64,000 nt of DNA from Bradyrhizobium tropiciagri. GTDB lineage: Bacteria; Pseudomonadota; Alphaproteobacteria; Rhizobiales; Xanthobacteraceae. Below the pieces are notes generated by a model, which did no database searches, was not told the origin of the DNA, and saw only the letters and a program-made list of their open reading frames with translations. Shown one piece after another: positions 8,891 to 17,822 of the stretch; within the stretch, counting starts at the first letter, position 1, and each line of letters begins with the position of its first letter. The position numbers and the translations under genes are program-made. The DNA lies in contig NZ_JAFCKH010000001.1 in NCBI RefSeq assembly GCF_018130505.1, positions 806,001-870,000 on the forward strand, given 5' to 3'.

Positions 8891-9847
8891 ATGCTTGATC
8901 TGAAGGACGTCTTCTTTTTCGTTCAGATCGTCGACCGCGGCGGTTTCACGTCGGCGAGCAAATCGCTTGGCCTTGCCAAGTCCACCCTGAGCAATCGCAT
9001 CAGGGACCTCGAGGACGTGCTGGGTGTTACGCTGCTGAACAGAACGTCGCGCCGCTTCGGGGTGACCGAGGTCGGCATGCAGTTCTACCACTATGCCCAG
9101 ACCCTGCTTCAGGCCGCGGAAGTTGCCGAAGAAGCGGTGCGCCAGCGTGCGAGCGAGCCGAGCGGCGTGATCCGTATGACCGCTCCGATCGAGATAGCGC
9201 AGTTCGCGCTCGGCGATCTTCTGGCGGCGTTTCTCAAGAAATATCCCAAGGTCCGGATCGTCGAGATCGCGACCGATACCTTGGTGGATATCGTGGCCGA
9301 CGGATTCGACCTGGCCTTGCGCGGGCACAGATCGCCGCTGGAGGACTCATCACTTGTCCAGCGATGCGTCGCGCGCGCGCCGTGGGTTCTGTTCGCCAGT
9401 CCGGGCTATCTCGACGCCAGAGGCGTTCCGGCGACCCCGGACGAGATATCCACGCATGACACGCTCGCCATCACGCAGGGTGGATCGTCGAACTGGGAAT
9501 TGCTTGCAGCCGACGGTCGCAAGCATTCCGTTCGGATCGTCCCGCGGCTGCAAAGCAACAACATGGTGGCGCTCAAGGAGGCGGCGTGTGCCGACCTCGG
9601 AATTGTTGCTCTGCCCGGGTATGTCTGCAGGGACGAGATCGCTGCGGGAAAGCTCAGGCAAGTCCTGCCCGGCTGGATCGCTGCTGATGCGCGGGTCTCG
9701 GCTCTGATCCCCTACAAGCGTGGCCTGCTTCCCGCAGTCCGAGCGCTGGTCGACTTTCTTGCCGACGAAATGCCGCGCGTGACCGCATTCGAGCCTGCGG
9801 CAGCACAGGGACCTCAACCAAAGTCATCGAGACGCCGGGCACGCTGA
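8891..9847 (+). CDS. LysR-family transcriptional regulator
   Basis: A 318-residue LysR-type regulator. The winged helix-turn-helix is at the N-terminus (GGFTSASKSLGLAKSTLSNR, about residues 19-38), followed by the effector-binding domain beginning near GVIRMTAPIEIAQFALGDLL. It resembles the large AaeR/DmlR-like subgroup. It is transcribed divergently from the LacI gene, with about 148 bases between the starts. The ATG at 8891 is preferred to a TTG one codon upstream. Its target is not evident; the downstream NTF2-like gene is a candidate. Confidence 0.85.
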   Translation: MLDLKDVFFFVQIVDRGGFTSASKSLGLAKSTLSNRIRDLEDVLGVTLLNRTSRRFGVTEVGMQFYHYAQTLLQAAEVAEEAVRQRASEPSGVIRMTAPIEIAQFALGDLLAAFLKKYPKVRIVEIATDTLVDIVADGFDLALRGHRSPLEDSSLVQRCVARAPWVLFASPGYLDARGVPATPDEISTHDTLAITQGGSSNWELLAADGRKHSVRIVPRLQSNNMVALKEAACADLGIVALPGYVCRDEIAAGKLRQVLPGWIAADARVSALIPYKRGLLPAVRALVDFLADEMPRVTAFEPAAAQGPQPKSSRRRAR

Positions 9848-10012
9848 GAATCACCCCGATCCGAGCGTTCGACAGGCTGCACGCAGCGTTCGGCAGCGGC
9901 ACTCTTCTTCCCGTTCAGCAGACCTGCAACTCTCGCACGCCGCCGACGGCGCGTTGCACTTACGCGGCTGTCGCGCGGATGCATTGGCACCGTTTGGTGA
10001 AGGGAGGATGCG

Positions 10013-10453
10013 ATGGACTTTGTTGTCAGGCCGATGACCGACGAGCAGCGCAAGTCGATCGCGCTGGAGTATCTGCTCAGATTAGATCGGGGTGAGGACC
10101 TGATCGATCTCTTCGATGCAAAGGCGCGGGTTCATTTTCCGAAGTGGGGCGTTGCGAACGGCAAGGACGAGATACAACGCCTTTTTGCCGACCTCGGGAG
10201 AATCATTGGTTCGATCACCCATCATCACGCGCACCTGAATGTCGTCATCAAGGACGACCTTGTCGTCGTCGAGGGCGCAAGTCACGGAACGACGACCGAC
10301 GGAGTCGAATGGCGCGCCGGAATTACCCATGCCGGCTTGTGGTGTGATGTATTCGAGATCCGGGATTTTCGAATTCATCGCCTGCACATCTACCTCGATC
10401 CCGACTATTGGGACGCCGACACCGCGCGCTATCCCTGGTTGGTGAGCCGGTAG
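10013..10453 (+). CDS. SnoaL/NTF2-like fold protein
   Basis: A 146-residue protein of the nuclear transport factor 2 superfamily. It opens with a helix, YLLRLDRGEDLIDLFDAKARVHFPKWGVANGKDEI being the usual helix-to-cone start (residues about 19-53), and ends in paired strands (WCDVFEIRDFRIHRLHIYLDPDYW). Members are isomerases, cyclases, dehydratases or ring-hydroxylating enzyme partners. The reaction cannot be assigned here. A GGGAGG ribosome site precedes the ATG. It stands between a LysR regulator and a VOC-family gene on the same strand and may act with one of them. Confidence 0.7.
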   Translation: MDFVVRPMTDEQRKSIALEYLLRLDRGEDLIDLFDAKARVHFPKWGVANGKDEIQRLFADLGRIIGSITHHHAHLNVVIKDDLVVVEGASHGTTTDGVEWRAGITHAGLWCDVFEIRDFRIHRLHIYLDPDYWDADTARYPWLVSR

Positions 10454-10587
10454 GACGCGTCCAGGCTTGCCCTTCGTTCAGTAAACCGAACGCTGTGTTC
10501 TCCGGGCGGCGTCTTCCTGTTCTTGCTCAACCCTGCAATCCTCGTGACGGGAAGGGCGTCCGGCGGATTGGCATTTGAAGGTCCAAG

Positions 10588-11754
10588 ATGAACAATATGG
10601 TCGTCAGCGGTGTCAACAATCAGGTCTTCGTGGCCAGCAATCTTGCGCGCATCGAGCAGTTCTATTCGGTGCTGCTGGGATTGCCCGTGGTCAAGAGAAC
10701 GGTCCATCATCTCGATCCACGCCTGCCGGTGATCACCTTCGGATTTCGAACCTTCAAGGGCGAGCCGCGCCGCGGGCATACCATCAGCTACATCGAATGG
10801 AATCCCATCTTCTACACGATGCCGGAAGCCGGCTTCGTTGACCGGGAGGCCACGATCGCGGGCGTGGCATCTCCGCGCGTCGGCGATCCAAAGGGACGTT
10901 GGGGTGCCGGCACCAATCATCATCTTGCGCTTCACGTTCCGACGCGGAACGGGCTGCTGAAATGGAAGCGCCGCCTGACCGACCTAGGCCTGCACGTCAC
11001 CGGCCCCTACAATCGGCAGTATTTTCACGCGATCTATCTGCGCGATCCGGACGGGGCGATCATCGAGATCGCAACCACGGAGCCGGGATTCGGTCACGAC
11101 GAGGCGGTGCTGGGCTCCGGCTTTCGTCCGCAACCGAAGGAAAACCTGATCGGTGGACGCGACGAGCTCTTGACGGCTTCCGAAACCTGGCCTCAGCCGG
11201 CACCGGCGATTACCGACGACTTCGCGCTGCGCGGCTTCCACCACTTCACATCGATCTCATCGAATGCCGAACGGACGGAAAAATTCTTCGTCGAGACCGT
11301 CGGATTGCGCTTGATCAAGAAGACCGATTACCTGGATGAGAAGGGCGGCACACATTACTACTACGGCTGCGATGACGAACTCTCTCCAGGTTCGGTCCTG
11401 ACATTCTTCGGGCTGCCGGGCTACAGCACGGGCCGCCTCGGGACCGGCCTGTCGCATCACTTCTCGCTCGAGGTGGAGAACGATGCCGCGCTCGCTCACG
11501 AGCATGAACGCTTGCGGCGAGCTGGAGTGCGAATCTCGGATATCCAGAACGCGGTCTACAGCAAGCTGTTCTTCTTCAGGGATCCGGACGGGCACATCTG
11601 CGCAATCTCCACGCCCACCGTGCTGACGGTCGACGAGCCCCAAGACGAACTCGGACAGCGGCTGTGTCTGCCGCCCGAGGTCGAGGAGCGCCGCATCGAG
11701 ATCGAGCGCAATATAGCGCTCCGTCCCGCACCGGTTCCTGTTCCGGCGGGTTGA
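10588..11754 (+). CDS. Two-domain VOC-superfamily protein (PcpA/MhqO-like ring-cleaving dioxygenase family)
   Basis: A 388-residue protein with two tandem vicinal-oxygen-chelate halves (about residues 8-165 and 213-365). Each has the IEQFYSVLLGLPVVKRT or TEKFFVETVGLRLIKKT strand-helix pattern and a later YLRDPDGAIIEIATT or FFRDPDGHICAIST block. The layout and length fit the PcpA/MhqO-type extradiol dioxygenases. Unusually, the N-terminal His-His of the family is replaced by Asn-Asn (GVNNQVFV), while the second half keeps GFHHFTS. A metal ligand may therefore be lost or relocated. Substrate unknown. Confidence 0.72.
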   Translation: MNNMVVSGVNNQVFVASNLARIEQFYSVLLGLPVVKRTVHHLDPRLPVITFGFRTFKGEPRRGHTISYIEWNPIFYTMPEAGFVDREATIAGVASPRVGDPKGRWGAGTNHHLALHVPTRNGLLKWKRRLTDLGLHVTGPYNRQYFHAIYLRDPDGAIIEIATTEPGFGHDEAVLGSGFRPQPKENLIGGRDELLTASETWPQPAPAITDDFALRGFHHFTSISSNAERTEKFFVETVGLRLIKKTDYLDEKGGTHYYYGCDDELSPGSVLTFFGLPGYSTGRLGTGLSHHFSLEVENDAALAHEHERLRRAGVRISDIQNAVYSKLFFFRDPDGHICAISTPTVLTVDEPQDELGQRLCLPPEVEERRIEIERNIALRPAPVPVPAG

Positions 11755-11787
11755 CGGAGTACGGGCCCGGGAATTCTGGCGGCTGGG

Positions 11788-12546
11788 TCAGACCCAGCCG
11801 CCGTCGGCGATGTAGTTCTGGTTGGTGCAGGCGCCGCTGTCGTCGGCCGCGTAGAACAGCACGACGCGGGCGATGTCGTCGGGCATCAGCTTGCGCTTGA
11901 TGCATTGGCGCTGCATCAGCTCGGCCTCGGCTTCCGGCGTCAGCCAATGATCGAGCTGCCGCTGCGTCATGATCCATCCGGGGAGGATCGAATTGACCCG
12001 CACGTTGTCCGGCCCGAGATCGCGAGCGAGCGCCCGGGTCAGGCCCTGCACTGCCGATTTGGCGGTGGTGTAGCACGGCATGTTGCCCTGGCCGATCACC
12101 CAGCTCACCGAGCCGATGTTGACGATCGAGCCACCGCCGGCCTGCTTCATGTCCGGCGCGACCGCCTGGGCGCTGAAGAACTGATGCTTCAGATTGACCG
12201 CGAACCGCTCGTCCCAATATTCCGGCGTAACGTCCGCGATCGCGTGGCGGTCGTCGCGGGCGGCATTGTTGATCAGGACGGTGATCGGCCCGAGCGCCTC
12301 GCGGATGGCGACGATCGCACGCCGCAAGGCGGCGATGTCGCGCAGATCGGCGTGCTCGAAATGCGCGCGTGCCTGCGCCGGCAGGCTCGCCAGCAACTGC
12401 TGCGACGCCTTCGCATCGATGTCGATGAACCCGACCCGCGCGCCCTGGCCGATGAACTGGCGGACGATGGCCTCGCCGATGCCGGAACCACCGCCGGTCA
12501 CCAGAACGGTGCGGTCCTTGAGGCTTGGATAGATGGCGCCTTGCAT
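11788..12546 (-). CDS. SDR-family dehydrogenase, similar to Caulobacter-type D-xylose 1-dehydrogenase
   Basis: A 252-residue classical short-chain dehydrogenase. The cofactor motif is TGGGSGIGEA (about residues 18-27), the NNA motif is INNAARDDRH, and the catalytic Ser-Tyr-Lys is seen in GSVSWVIGQGNMPCYTTAKS. The N-terminus AIYPSLKDR, the NNA-RDDRH stretch and C-terminal NYIADGGW closely recall the NAD-dependent pentose dehydrogenase XylB of Caulobacter, so oxidation of an aldose at C1 is likely. It is divergent from a TetR-type regulator across a double palindromic operator, which probably controls it. Confidence 0.75.
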   Translation of the reverse strand: MQGAIYPSLKDRTVLVTGGGSGIGEAIVRQFIGQGARVGFIDIDAKASQQLLASLPAQARAHFEHADLRDIAALRRAIVAIREALGPITVLINNAARDDRHAIADVTPEYWDERFAVNLKHQFFSAQAVAPDMKQAGGGSIVNIGSVSWVIGQGNMPCYTTAKSAVQGLTRALARDLGPDNVRVNSILPGWIMTQRQLDHWLTPEAEAELMQRQCIKRKLMPDDIARVVLFYAADDSGACTNQNYIADGGWV

Positions 12547-12721
12547 TGGGCATCCTCTCGATTTTGCGCCTGTACGGCGTCGGTTGGGTTGCCGCGGCGC
12601 GAACGAGACGCCGCGGGTCCGGGATATGTATCGTCGTGGACTTCAGCAGCCATGGCAACACGTTGATCAGCCTCTGTCCGTTCGCGATGGGCGAGATCTG
12701 CGCGGTCGAAAGCTGCTTGAC

Positions 12722-12767
12722 ATTATGGATCGTTCGCTCCATTAATATGGAGCAAATGATCCATAAT
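12722..12767. promoter_or_regulatory. Double palindromic TetR-type operator
   Basis: A 46-bp inverted repeat centred at 12744.5. ATTATGGATC at 12722-12731 mirrors GATCCATAAT at 12758-12767, and GCTCCAT at 12736-12742 mirrors ATGGAGC at 12747-12753. It can also be read as two tandem 18-bp sites of the form ATGGA-N8-TCCAT (12725-12742 and 12747-12764). It ends 12 bases before the TetR start codon and lies upstream of the divergent SDR gene, so the regulator probably binds as two dimers and represses both. Confidence 0.75.
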
Positions 12768-12779
12768 GGAGTTTGACGG

Positions 12780-13394
12780 ATGGCAAGGCCCCGTGAGTTC
12801 GATGAGGTCCAGGTTCTTGAAGCCGCCGGTGCGGTGTTCTGGGCCAAGGGCTTCGAGGCGACCTCGACGCGCGATCTCGTCGAGTCGACGGGCCTGACCC
12901 AGAGCAGCATCTATGCGGCGTTCGGCGACAAGCGCGGCATCTTTCTGCGTTCGTTGCGGCACTATCTCGACAGCATCCTGCTCGAACGCATCGTGCGGCT
13001 GGAGCGCACGAAATCGCCGGGGCAGGCGATCGTTCTGTTCTTTCGCGAGATCGTCGATCGCTCGCTGGCCGATCCGCAGCACCGCGGCTGCCTGCTGGTC
13101 AATGCCACGCTGGAGGCGACCGCCGATGATCACGAACTGCAGGCCTATCTCGCCGGCGAGACGGCGAAGATCGAGCAGTTCTTCCTGCGCTGCGTCTCTG
13201 CCGGACAGGCCGGCGGCGAGATAGCGACGAGCTTCCGTGCCGAGGATCACGCGCGCCATTTGCTGGCCTTGCTGCTTGGACTGCGCGTGCTGGCGCGCGT
13301 GCGTCCCGACGCCGCCCTGCTGAACGGCCTGGTCGGGCCGGGGCTGGCGGCAGTTGGCCTCGCGTGGCCGTCCGCCAGGCGGAGGCCATCATGA
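12780..13394 (+). CDS. TetR-family transcriptional regulator
   Basis: A 204-residue TetR/AcrR-type regulator. The DNA-binding helices are at the N-terminus (GFEATSTRDLVESTGLTQSS then IYAAFGDKRGIF, about residues 22-53). The C-terminal part (RGCLLVNATLEATADD) resembles the family with the TetR_C_11/YxaF-like ligand domain, whose members often respond to aldehydes or aromatic compounds. It sits 12 bases after the double palindrome at 12722-12767, which fits autoregulation. The SDR gene is its divergent partner. Confidence 0.85.
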   Translation: MARPREFDEVQVLEAAGAVFWAKGFEATSTRDLVESTGLTQSSIYAAFGDKRGIFLRSLRHYLDSILLERIVRLERTKSPGQAIVLFFREIVDRSLADPQHRGCLLVNATLEATADDHELQAYLAGETAKIEQFFLRCVSAGQAGGEIATSFRAEDHARHLLALLLGLRVLARVRPDAALLNGLVGPGLAAVGLAWPSARRRPS

Positions 13395-13558
13395 TCGATC
13401 TGTATTACAGGCCGATGTTGCTCGAGGAGGCTAGCACGGCCTCCGGCGAAACACCGTAACCAGCGACCCGTCATCTACCCAAATCCATCATCGCCGCCGC
13501 GCGCCGCGTCCTGCTGCGTGCGCGCTGCCTCGCGCCCTGAGGAAGGATCAGTTAAGCC

Positions 13559-14224
13559 ATGTTGACTCGACGCATGTTCGTCTGCGGTACGCCATTCATT
13601 CTGGCGGGATGCGTGACGCAGGATCGTCCCGGCCTGATGGCGGGCGACGAACACGATCCGCGACACGCTGCGATCTATGGTGCCGTCTCGGGCGAACCGT
13701 TTGCCGTGCCGGCCGTCGACCTCAGCAGGATCGATCCGAAATACTATCGCCGCGAGGTTGCCTATCTCACCCGCGAGCCGGTCGGGACGATCGTGGTCGA
13801 TCTCGCCCAGCGCTTTGCCTATCTGGTTCAGGAAGGCGGACGCGCGATCCGCTATGGCGTAGGTGTCGGCCGGGACGAGGCCTTCAACTTCCGCGGCGCC
13901 GCGACGATTGCGCGCAAAGCCGAGTGGCCGCGCTGGGTGCCGACGCCGTCGATGATCAAGCGCGAGCCGAAGCGCTACGGCCCCTATGCGAGCGGCATGG
14001 ATGGCGGCATCGACAATCCGCTCGGGCCGCGGGCGCTGTATCTCTACGCCAACGGGCAGGACACCTACTACCGGCTGCACGGGACCGTGGAGCCATGGAC
14101 CATCGGCACGATGGTCTCGTCGGGCTGCGTGCGCCTGATCAACCAGGACATCATCGATCTCTACCGCCGCGTTCCGGTCGGCACCAGGGTCGTGGTGCTG
14201 CCCGCGCATGGCGACGTCGCGTAG
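13559..14224 (+). CDS. L,D-transpeptidase (YkuD domain), probable lipoprotein
   Basis: A 221-residue envelope protein. The N-terminus MLTRRMFVCGTPFILAGC is a lipoprotein-type signal with a lipobox ending at Cys18. The YkuD domain covers about residues 79-215 and holds the catalytic signature: His in YYRLHGT and SSGCVRL with the nucleophilic Cys. The enzyme would form 3-3 peptidoglycan cross-links or attach proteins to peptidoglycan, as expected for the many paralogues in Rhizobiales. It is a single gene followed by an unrelated MFS transporter. Confidence 0.88.
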   Translation: MLTRRMFVCGTPFILAGCVTQDRPGLMAGDEHDPRHAAIYGAVSGEPFAVPAVDLSRIDPKYYRREVAYLTREPVGTIVVDLAQRFAYLVQEGGRAIRYGVGVGRDEAFNFRGAATIARKAEWPRWVPTPSMIKREPKRYGPYASGMDGGIDNPLGPRALYLYANGQDTYYRLHGTVEPWTIGTMVSSGCVRLINQDIIDLYRRVPVGTRVVVLPAHGDVA

Positions 14225-14266
14225 CGCCACGCCGCTCGTTCTTCCCGGGCATGCCGATGCGGCTCA

Positions 14267-15541
14267 ATGCCCAATTCCTTTCCGTTAATCGAGCAGACAT
14301 CAATGCCCCATCATTCGCAGAGCCTTTCGCCGGCGCAGGTCGACCGCATCCTGGTCTGGCGCCACATCTTCGCCGGGCTGAGCGCCAGCCTCGTCAGCAT
14401 CGGGCTTGCTCGCTTCGCCTTCACCCCGCTGATTCCCGAACTGATCAAGGCGCAATGGTTCTCGGCTTCCGCCGTGATCTATCTCGGCGCCGCCAATCTG
14501 GCGGGCTATCTGGGCGGCGCGCTGTTGGCACGGCTCCTGGCGATGCATGTGTCGAAGGAAAATACGCTGCGACTGATGATGCTGATCATCACCGCCGCGT
14601 TCTTTGCCTGCGCAACGCCGCTGTCGTTCGTCTGGTATTTCGGCTGGCGGCTGCTGTCGGGCGTCGCTGGCGGCGTCGTGATGGTGCTGGTCACCGGCAC
14701 GGTGCTGCCCCATGTGCCGAAAGCGCGCAGAGGCATTGCCGGCGGTGCAATCTTCCTCGGTCTCGGCCTTGGCATCGCCGGCTCGGGAACTATCGTTCCG
14801 CTGCTGCTCAATCTGGGCCTGAGCCAGACCTGGTTGGGGCTCGGCATCTTCTCCGCGATCCTGACTGCAGCAAGCTGGTTCGCCTGGCCCGCATCTGGCC
14901 TCAATTCCGGCAGCGAGCCCGACTCGTCGGCATCAGCGGCGACGCACTGGCATGCGGGTCCGCGTGTCGGTCTGCTCTATGCGCAGTATGCGCTGATGGC
15001 GACCGCGGCCGTGCCGCCGATGGTGTTCCTGGTCGATTTCATCGCCCGCGGCCTCGGCGACGGCATTCACGCCGGGGCCATATTCTGGATCTGGTACGGC
15101 GTAGGCGCGATCGCCGGCCCGCCGCTCTACGGCCTGCTTGCGGACCGTGTCGGCCCGCGCCCGACGGTGCGGCTGGTGGTGACGGTGCAGGCGGCGGCGC
15201 TGTTCGGTCTTTATGCGACGGACAATCGGCCGGTGCTCGTCCTGCTCACAATCATCATCGGCACCTTCGCGCCCGGCATCGTTCCGCTCGCATTGGCACG
15301 GGTCCGCGAGTCGATCCCGCACAGCGCGCACCGGCAGAACGTCGTGTGGAGCCGGGCCACCATCCTCTCCGCCGCGGCGATGGCGGTCGCGGGCTCGCTG
15401 TTCTCGGCGCTGCTCAACATCAGCGGTGGCAATCACCGCATGCTGTTCCTCACCGCCGCCGGGCTGTTGCTGTTGGTGCTGCTCGGCGAGATCGTCCCGA
15501 GGGCGCGCACCGGCGAGATCAAGCCGATGCGAGCGACGTGA
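14267..15541 (+). CDS. YbfB/YjiJ-family MFS transporter
   Basis: A 424-residue membrane protein with 12 predicted helices. The start segment GLARFAFTPLIPELIKAQWF, then YLGAANLAGYLGGAL, is diagnostic of the YbfB/YjiJ branch of the major facilitator superfamily, inner-membrane proteins of largely unknown substrate. A second ATG at 14303 (MPHHSQSL) is a possible start, since neither ATG has a strong ribosome site. The 268-base gap to bioB downstream shows no gene. Confidence 0.82.
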   Translation: MPNSFPLIEQTSMPHHSQSLSPAQVDRILVWRHIFAGLSASLVSIGLARFAFTPLIPELIKAQWFSASAVIYLGAANLAGYLGGALLARLLAMHVSKENTLRLMMLIITAAFFACATPLSFVWYFGWRLLSGVAGGVVMVLVTGTVLPHVPKARRGIAGGAIFLGLGLGIAGSGTIVPLLLNLGLSQTWLGLGIFSAILTAASWFAWPASGLNSGSEPDSSASAATHWHAGPRVGLLYAQYALMATAAVPPMVFLVDFIARGLGDGIHAGAIFWIWYGVGAIAGPPLYGLLADRVGPRPTVRLVVTVQAAALFGLYATDNRPVLVLLTIIIGTFAPGIVPLALARVRESIPHSAHRQNVVWSRATILSAAAMAVAGSLFSALLNISGGNHRMLFLTAAGLLLLVLLGEIVPRARTGEIKPMRAT

Positions 15542-15809
15542 ACCGAACCATGCGCGTTCGTCGGCTGCGCGGCTGACGGAGCGGCGGGTCGGTGAGCCCG
15601 CGGCGCAGGTCGCCGATCTTGACCGCCCCCTGGCGATCCGGTCGGCGCATCCCGCGGCGGCGTCCGGCCGGCAGATGTTACCTCACCTCGAAAGCGACGG
15701 CCGCATGCCTGCCGTCGCGCAGGGCGCATGGACTTGCGCCATCGAATGGACGCATATCTGTCGATCAGATGCCTTTTCGCCGCGCAAGGCTGAGGCATGA
15801 TTGGGGAGA

Positions 15810-16868
15810 ATGAGCGTGATGATCGATACTGAAGGCGCGAAACCGGGCAACGGCCGCAATGGTGGGCCTGTCCGCAACGACTGGACCCGCGCCGAGGCGG
15901 AGGCCCTGTACGACCTGCCGTTCTCCGACCTGGTGTTCCGCGCGCAAACCGTCCATCGCGCCCATTTCGATCCGAACCACGTCGAGACCGCGAGCCTGCT
16001 CAGCATCAAGACCGGCGGCTGCCCGGAGGATTGCGGCTATTGCTCGCAAAGCGCGCATTACGACACCGGCCTGAAGGCGACGCGCCTGATGGACAAGCAG
16101 GACGTGATCGCCACCGCGCAGCGCGCCAAGGAAGCCGGTGCCGAGCGGTTCTGCATGGCGGCGGCATGGCGCAATCCGAAGGATCGCGATCTCGACCAGG
16201 TTTGCGAAATGGTCAGCGCCGTGAAGGGCCTCGGCATGGAGACCTGCGTGACGCTGGGCATGCTGACGCCCGCGCAGGCCGGCCGGCTCCGCGACGCCGG
16301 GCTCGATTTCTACAATCACAACGTCGACACCTCGCCGGACTATTACGATCAGATCATCACCACGCGCACTCTGCAGGATCGAATCGACACGCTGGGCCAT
16401 GTGCGCGAAGCCGGCATCAAGGTGTGCTGCGGCGGCATCATCGGAATGGGCGAACAGGTCACCGACCGGCTTGGCATGCTGGTGCTGCTCGCCAACATGG
16501 CCACCCATCCGGAAAGCGTTCCGATCAATCTCTGGAACGAGGTCAAGGGCGTGCCGGTCAACGACACCGCGGAGCGGCCGGACCCGATCGCGGTCGCACG
16601 TCTCGTCGCGGTCGCCCGCATCTTGATGCCGCAAAGCGTGGTTCGGCTGTCGGCCGGACGGCAATACATGACCGACGAGCTGCAGGCGCTTTGCTTCCTC
16701 GCCGGTGCCAATTCGATCTTCATCGGCGATGTGCTGCTGACCACGCGCAATCCGCAACGTGACCGTGACGCCGATCTGCTCGACCGGCTCGGCATCAATT
16801 CGGGTCTGGAGCGGGCACGGCCGGCCGCAGAGGCGAATGACGCGGAGATCGTCGCGCGAGCCGGCTGA
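15810..16868 (+). CDS. bioB: Biotin synthase
   Basis: A 352-residue radical-SAM enzyme that inserts sulfur into dethiobiotin, the last step of biotin synthesis. The SAM-cluster motif CPEDCGYC is at about residues 68-75, followed by [28 protein letters not shown] and the C-terminal FIGDVLLTT are also typical, and length agrees with BioB. Starts at 15810 (ATG), 15816 (GTG) and 15819 (ATG) are in frame after GGGGAG; the latter two have better spacing. No other biotin genes are adjacent, so the gene stands alone here. Confidence 0.96.
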   Translation: MSVMIDTEGAKPGNGRNGGPVRNDWTRAEAEALYDLPFSDLVFRAQTVHRAHFDPNHVETASLLSIKTGGCPEDCGYCSQSAHYDTGLKATRLMDKQDVIATAQRAKEAGAERFCMAAAWRNPKDRDLDQVCEMVSAVKGLGMETCVTLGMLTPAQAGRLRDAGLDFYNHNVDTSPDYYDQIITTRTLQDRIDTLGHVREAGIKVCCGGIIGMGEQVTDRLGMLVLLANMATHPESVPINLWNEVKGVPVNDTAERPDPIAVARLVAVARILMPQSVVRLSAGRQYMTDELQALCFLAGANSIFIGDVLLTTRNPQRDRDADLLDRLGINSGLERARPAAEANDAEIVARAG

Positions 16869-16897
16869 GCCTTGCATCGAAGGGGATCGGCTTCGCC

Positions 16898-17040
16898 TCG
16901 CCCCGCTTGCGGGGAGAGGCCGGAACGCATCGCAGATGCGTTCCGGGTGAGGGGGAGTCTCCGCGAATTAAACTGCCATCATTTGCGCGGAGGCAGCCCC
17001 TCACCCCAACCCTCTCCCCGTAAGAACGGGGAGAAGGAGC
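16898..17040. repeat. Intergenic palindromic repeat pair (Rhizobiales-type element)
   Basis: Between the convergent bioB and formyltransferase genes lie two related hairpin blocks in opposite orientation. The first has CCCCGCTTGCGGGG and CGGAACGCATCGCAGATGCGTTCCG. The second has CCCTCACCCCAACCC followed by CTCCCCGTAAGAACGGGGAG. Such blocks recur widely between genes in Bradyrhizobium and relatives. They may act as transcription terminators here. Confidence 0.65.
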
Positions 17041-17059
17041 TGTCCTGCTGCCACTGCCG

Positions 17060-17782
17060 TCAGGACGCCGCGGCGAGCGGCGGCGAGATCACCTGCGGCG
17101 CTTCCGGCGCCGCTGGGGCCGCCGTCGCGAGCTGGAAGCGGGTGCCGTGCAGGCTGTAGGTCAGCTGTATCCCGCGGAAATCGTCGTGGAAGGCGCGGAT
17201 GCGGCGCGCAAGCTCGCCGGCGCTGATGCCGGCGGGAAGTTCGCACATGTCCCGGTACATCCGCCGCGTGCTCTTGATGCCGCACCAAGCGATCGGCAGC
17301 TCGGTGAGCGGTAAGGGATCGCAGGCGAGGTCGCGCGACATCCGCCAGAACAGATGGGCGAGCCGCACATAGGCAATCTGCTCGAGCCCGCGCACGCTGA
17401 TCTTGTCGGGGACGATGAAGGACTCGACGCCGATGATCGGGCCGGAATCGACCCGCGCGGCCATCACATGCGCGGTGGCACCGAAGGTGCGCGCGCCGTC
17501 ATAGAGCGCGAAATGCGCCGGCGCCCAACCCGGATATTGCGGCGGACCAGGGTGGAAATTGTACGCGCCATGGCCGAGCGCCGCCAGGATGCGGCCGGGG
17601 ACGATGACGCTGGTGGTGAACGCCAGCAGCCGCGCATCGCGCAGCACATCCGGTTCGATCGCCGCGAGGTCTTCCGCCGTCACCGCACAGCGGAACGACA
17701 GCGCCGGATTGTGCGCCTTCAACAGCTCGGTGAGCGCGAATTGCTGGCTGGCGATGCCGGTGAGCAGGATGATGGTCTTCAT
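17060..17782 (-). CDS. Formyltransferase-family protein (GART/Fmt fold), possible sugar N-formyltransferase
   Basis: A 240-residue protein with the catalytic Asn-His-Asp set of 10-formyl-tetrahydrofolate formyltransferases: Asn75 and His77 in YNFHPGPPQYPGW and Asp112 in RVDSGPI. It is short and lacks the C-terminal tRNA-binding domain of Fmt, so an amino-sugar or similar substrate is more likely than initiator tRNA. It lies last on the minus strand behind a glycosyltransferase-like and a HAD-family gene, all next to the flagellin genes. A role in making a formylated glycan for the filament is therefore a reasonable inference. Confidence 0.7.
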   Translation of the reverse strand: MKTIILLTGIASQQFALTELLKAHNPALSFRCAVTAEDLAAIEPDVLRDARLLAFTTSVIVPGRILAALGHGAYNFHPGPPQYPGWAPAHFALYDGARTFGATAHVMAARVDSGPIIGVESFIVPDKISVRGLEQIAYVRLAHLFWRMSRDLACDPLPLTELPIAWCGIKSTRRMYRDMCELPAGISAGELARRIRAFHDDFRGIQLTYSLHGTRFQLATAAPAAPEAPQVISPPLAAAS

Positions 17783-17822
17783 GATGCCTGATGTCCTTCC
17801 CGCTGTCTTTCCCTTGCTGCGA

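Noticed and set aside
13609-15576. Very long open frame on the plus strand across the L,D-transpeptidase and MFS genes
   Set aside because: It is a Arg/Ala/Gly-rich shadow in another frame, typical of GC-rich DNA. The two real genes have clear motifs and starts.
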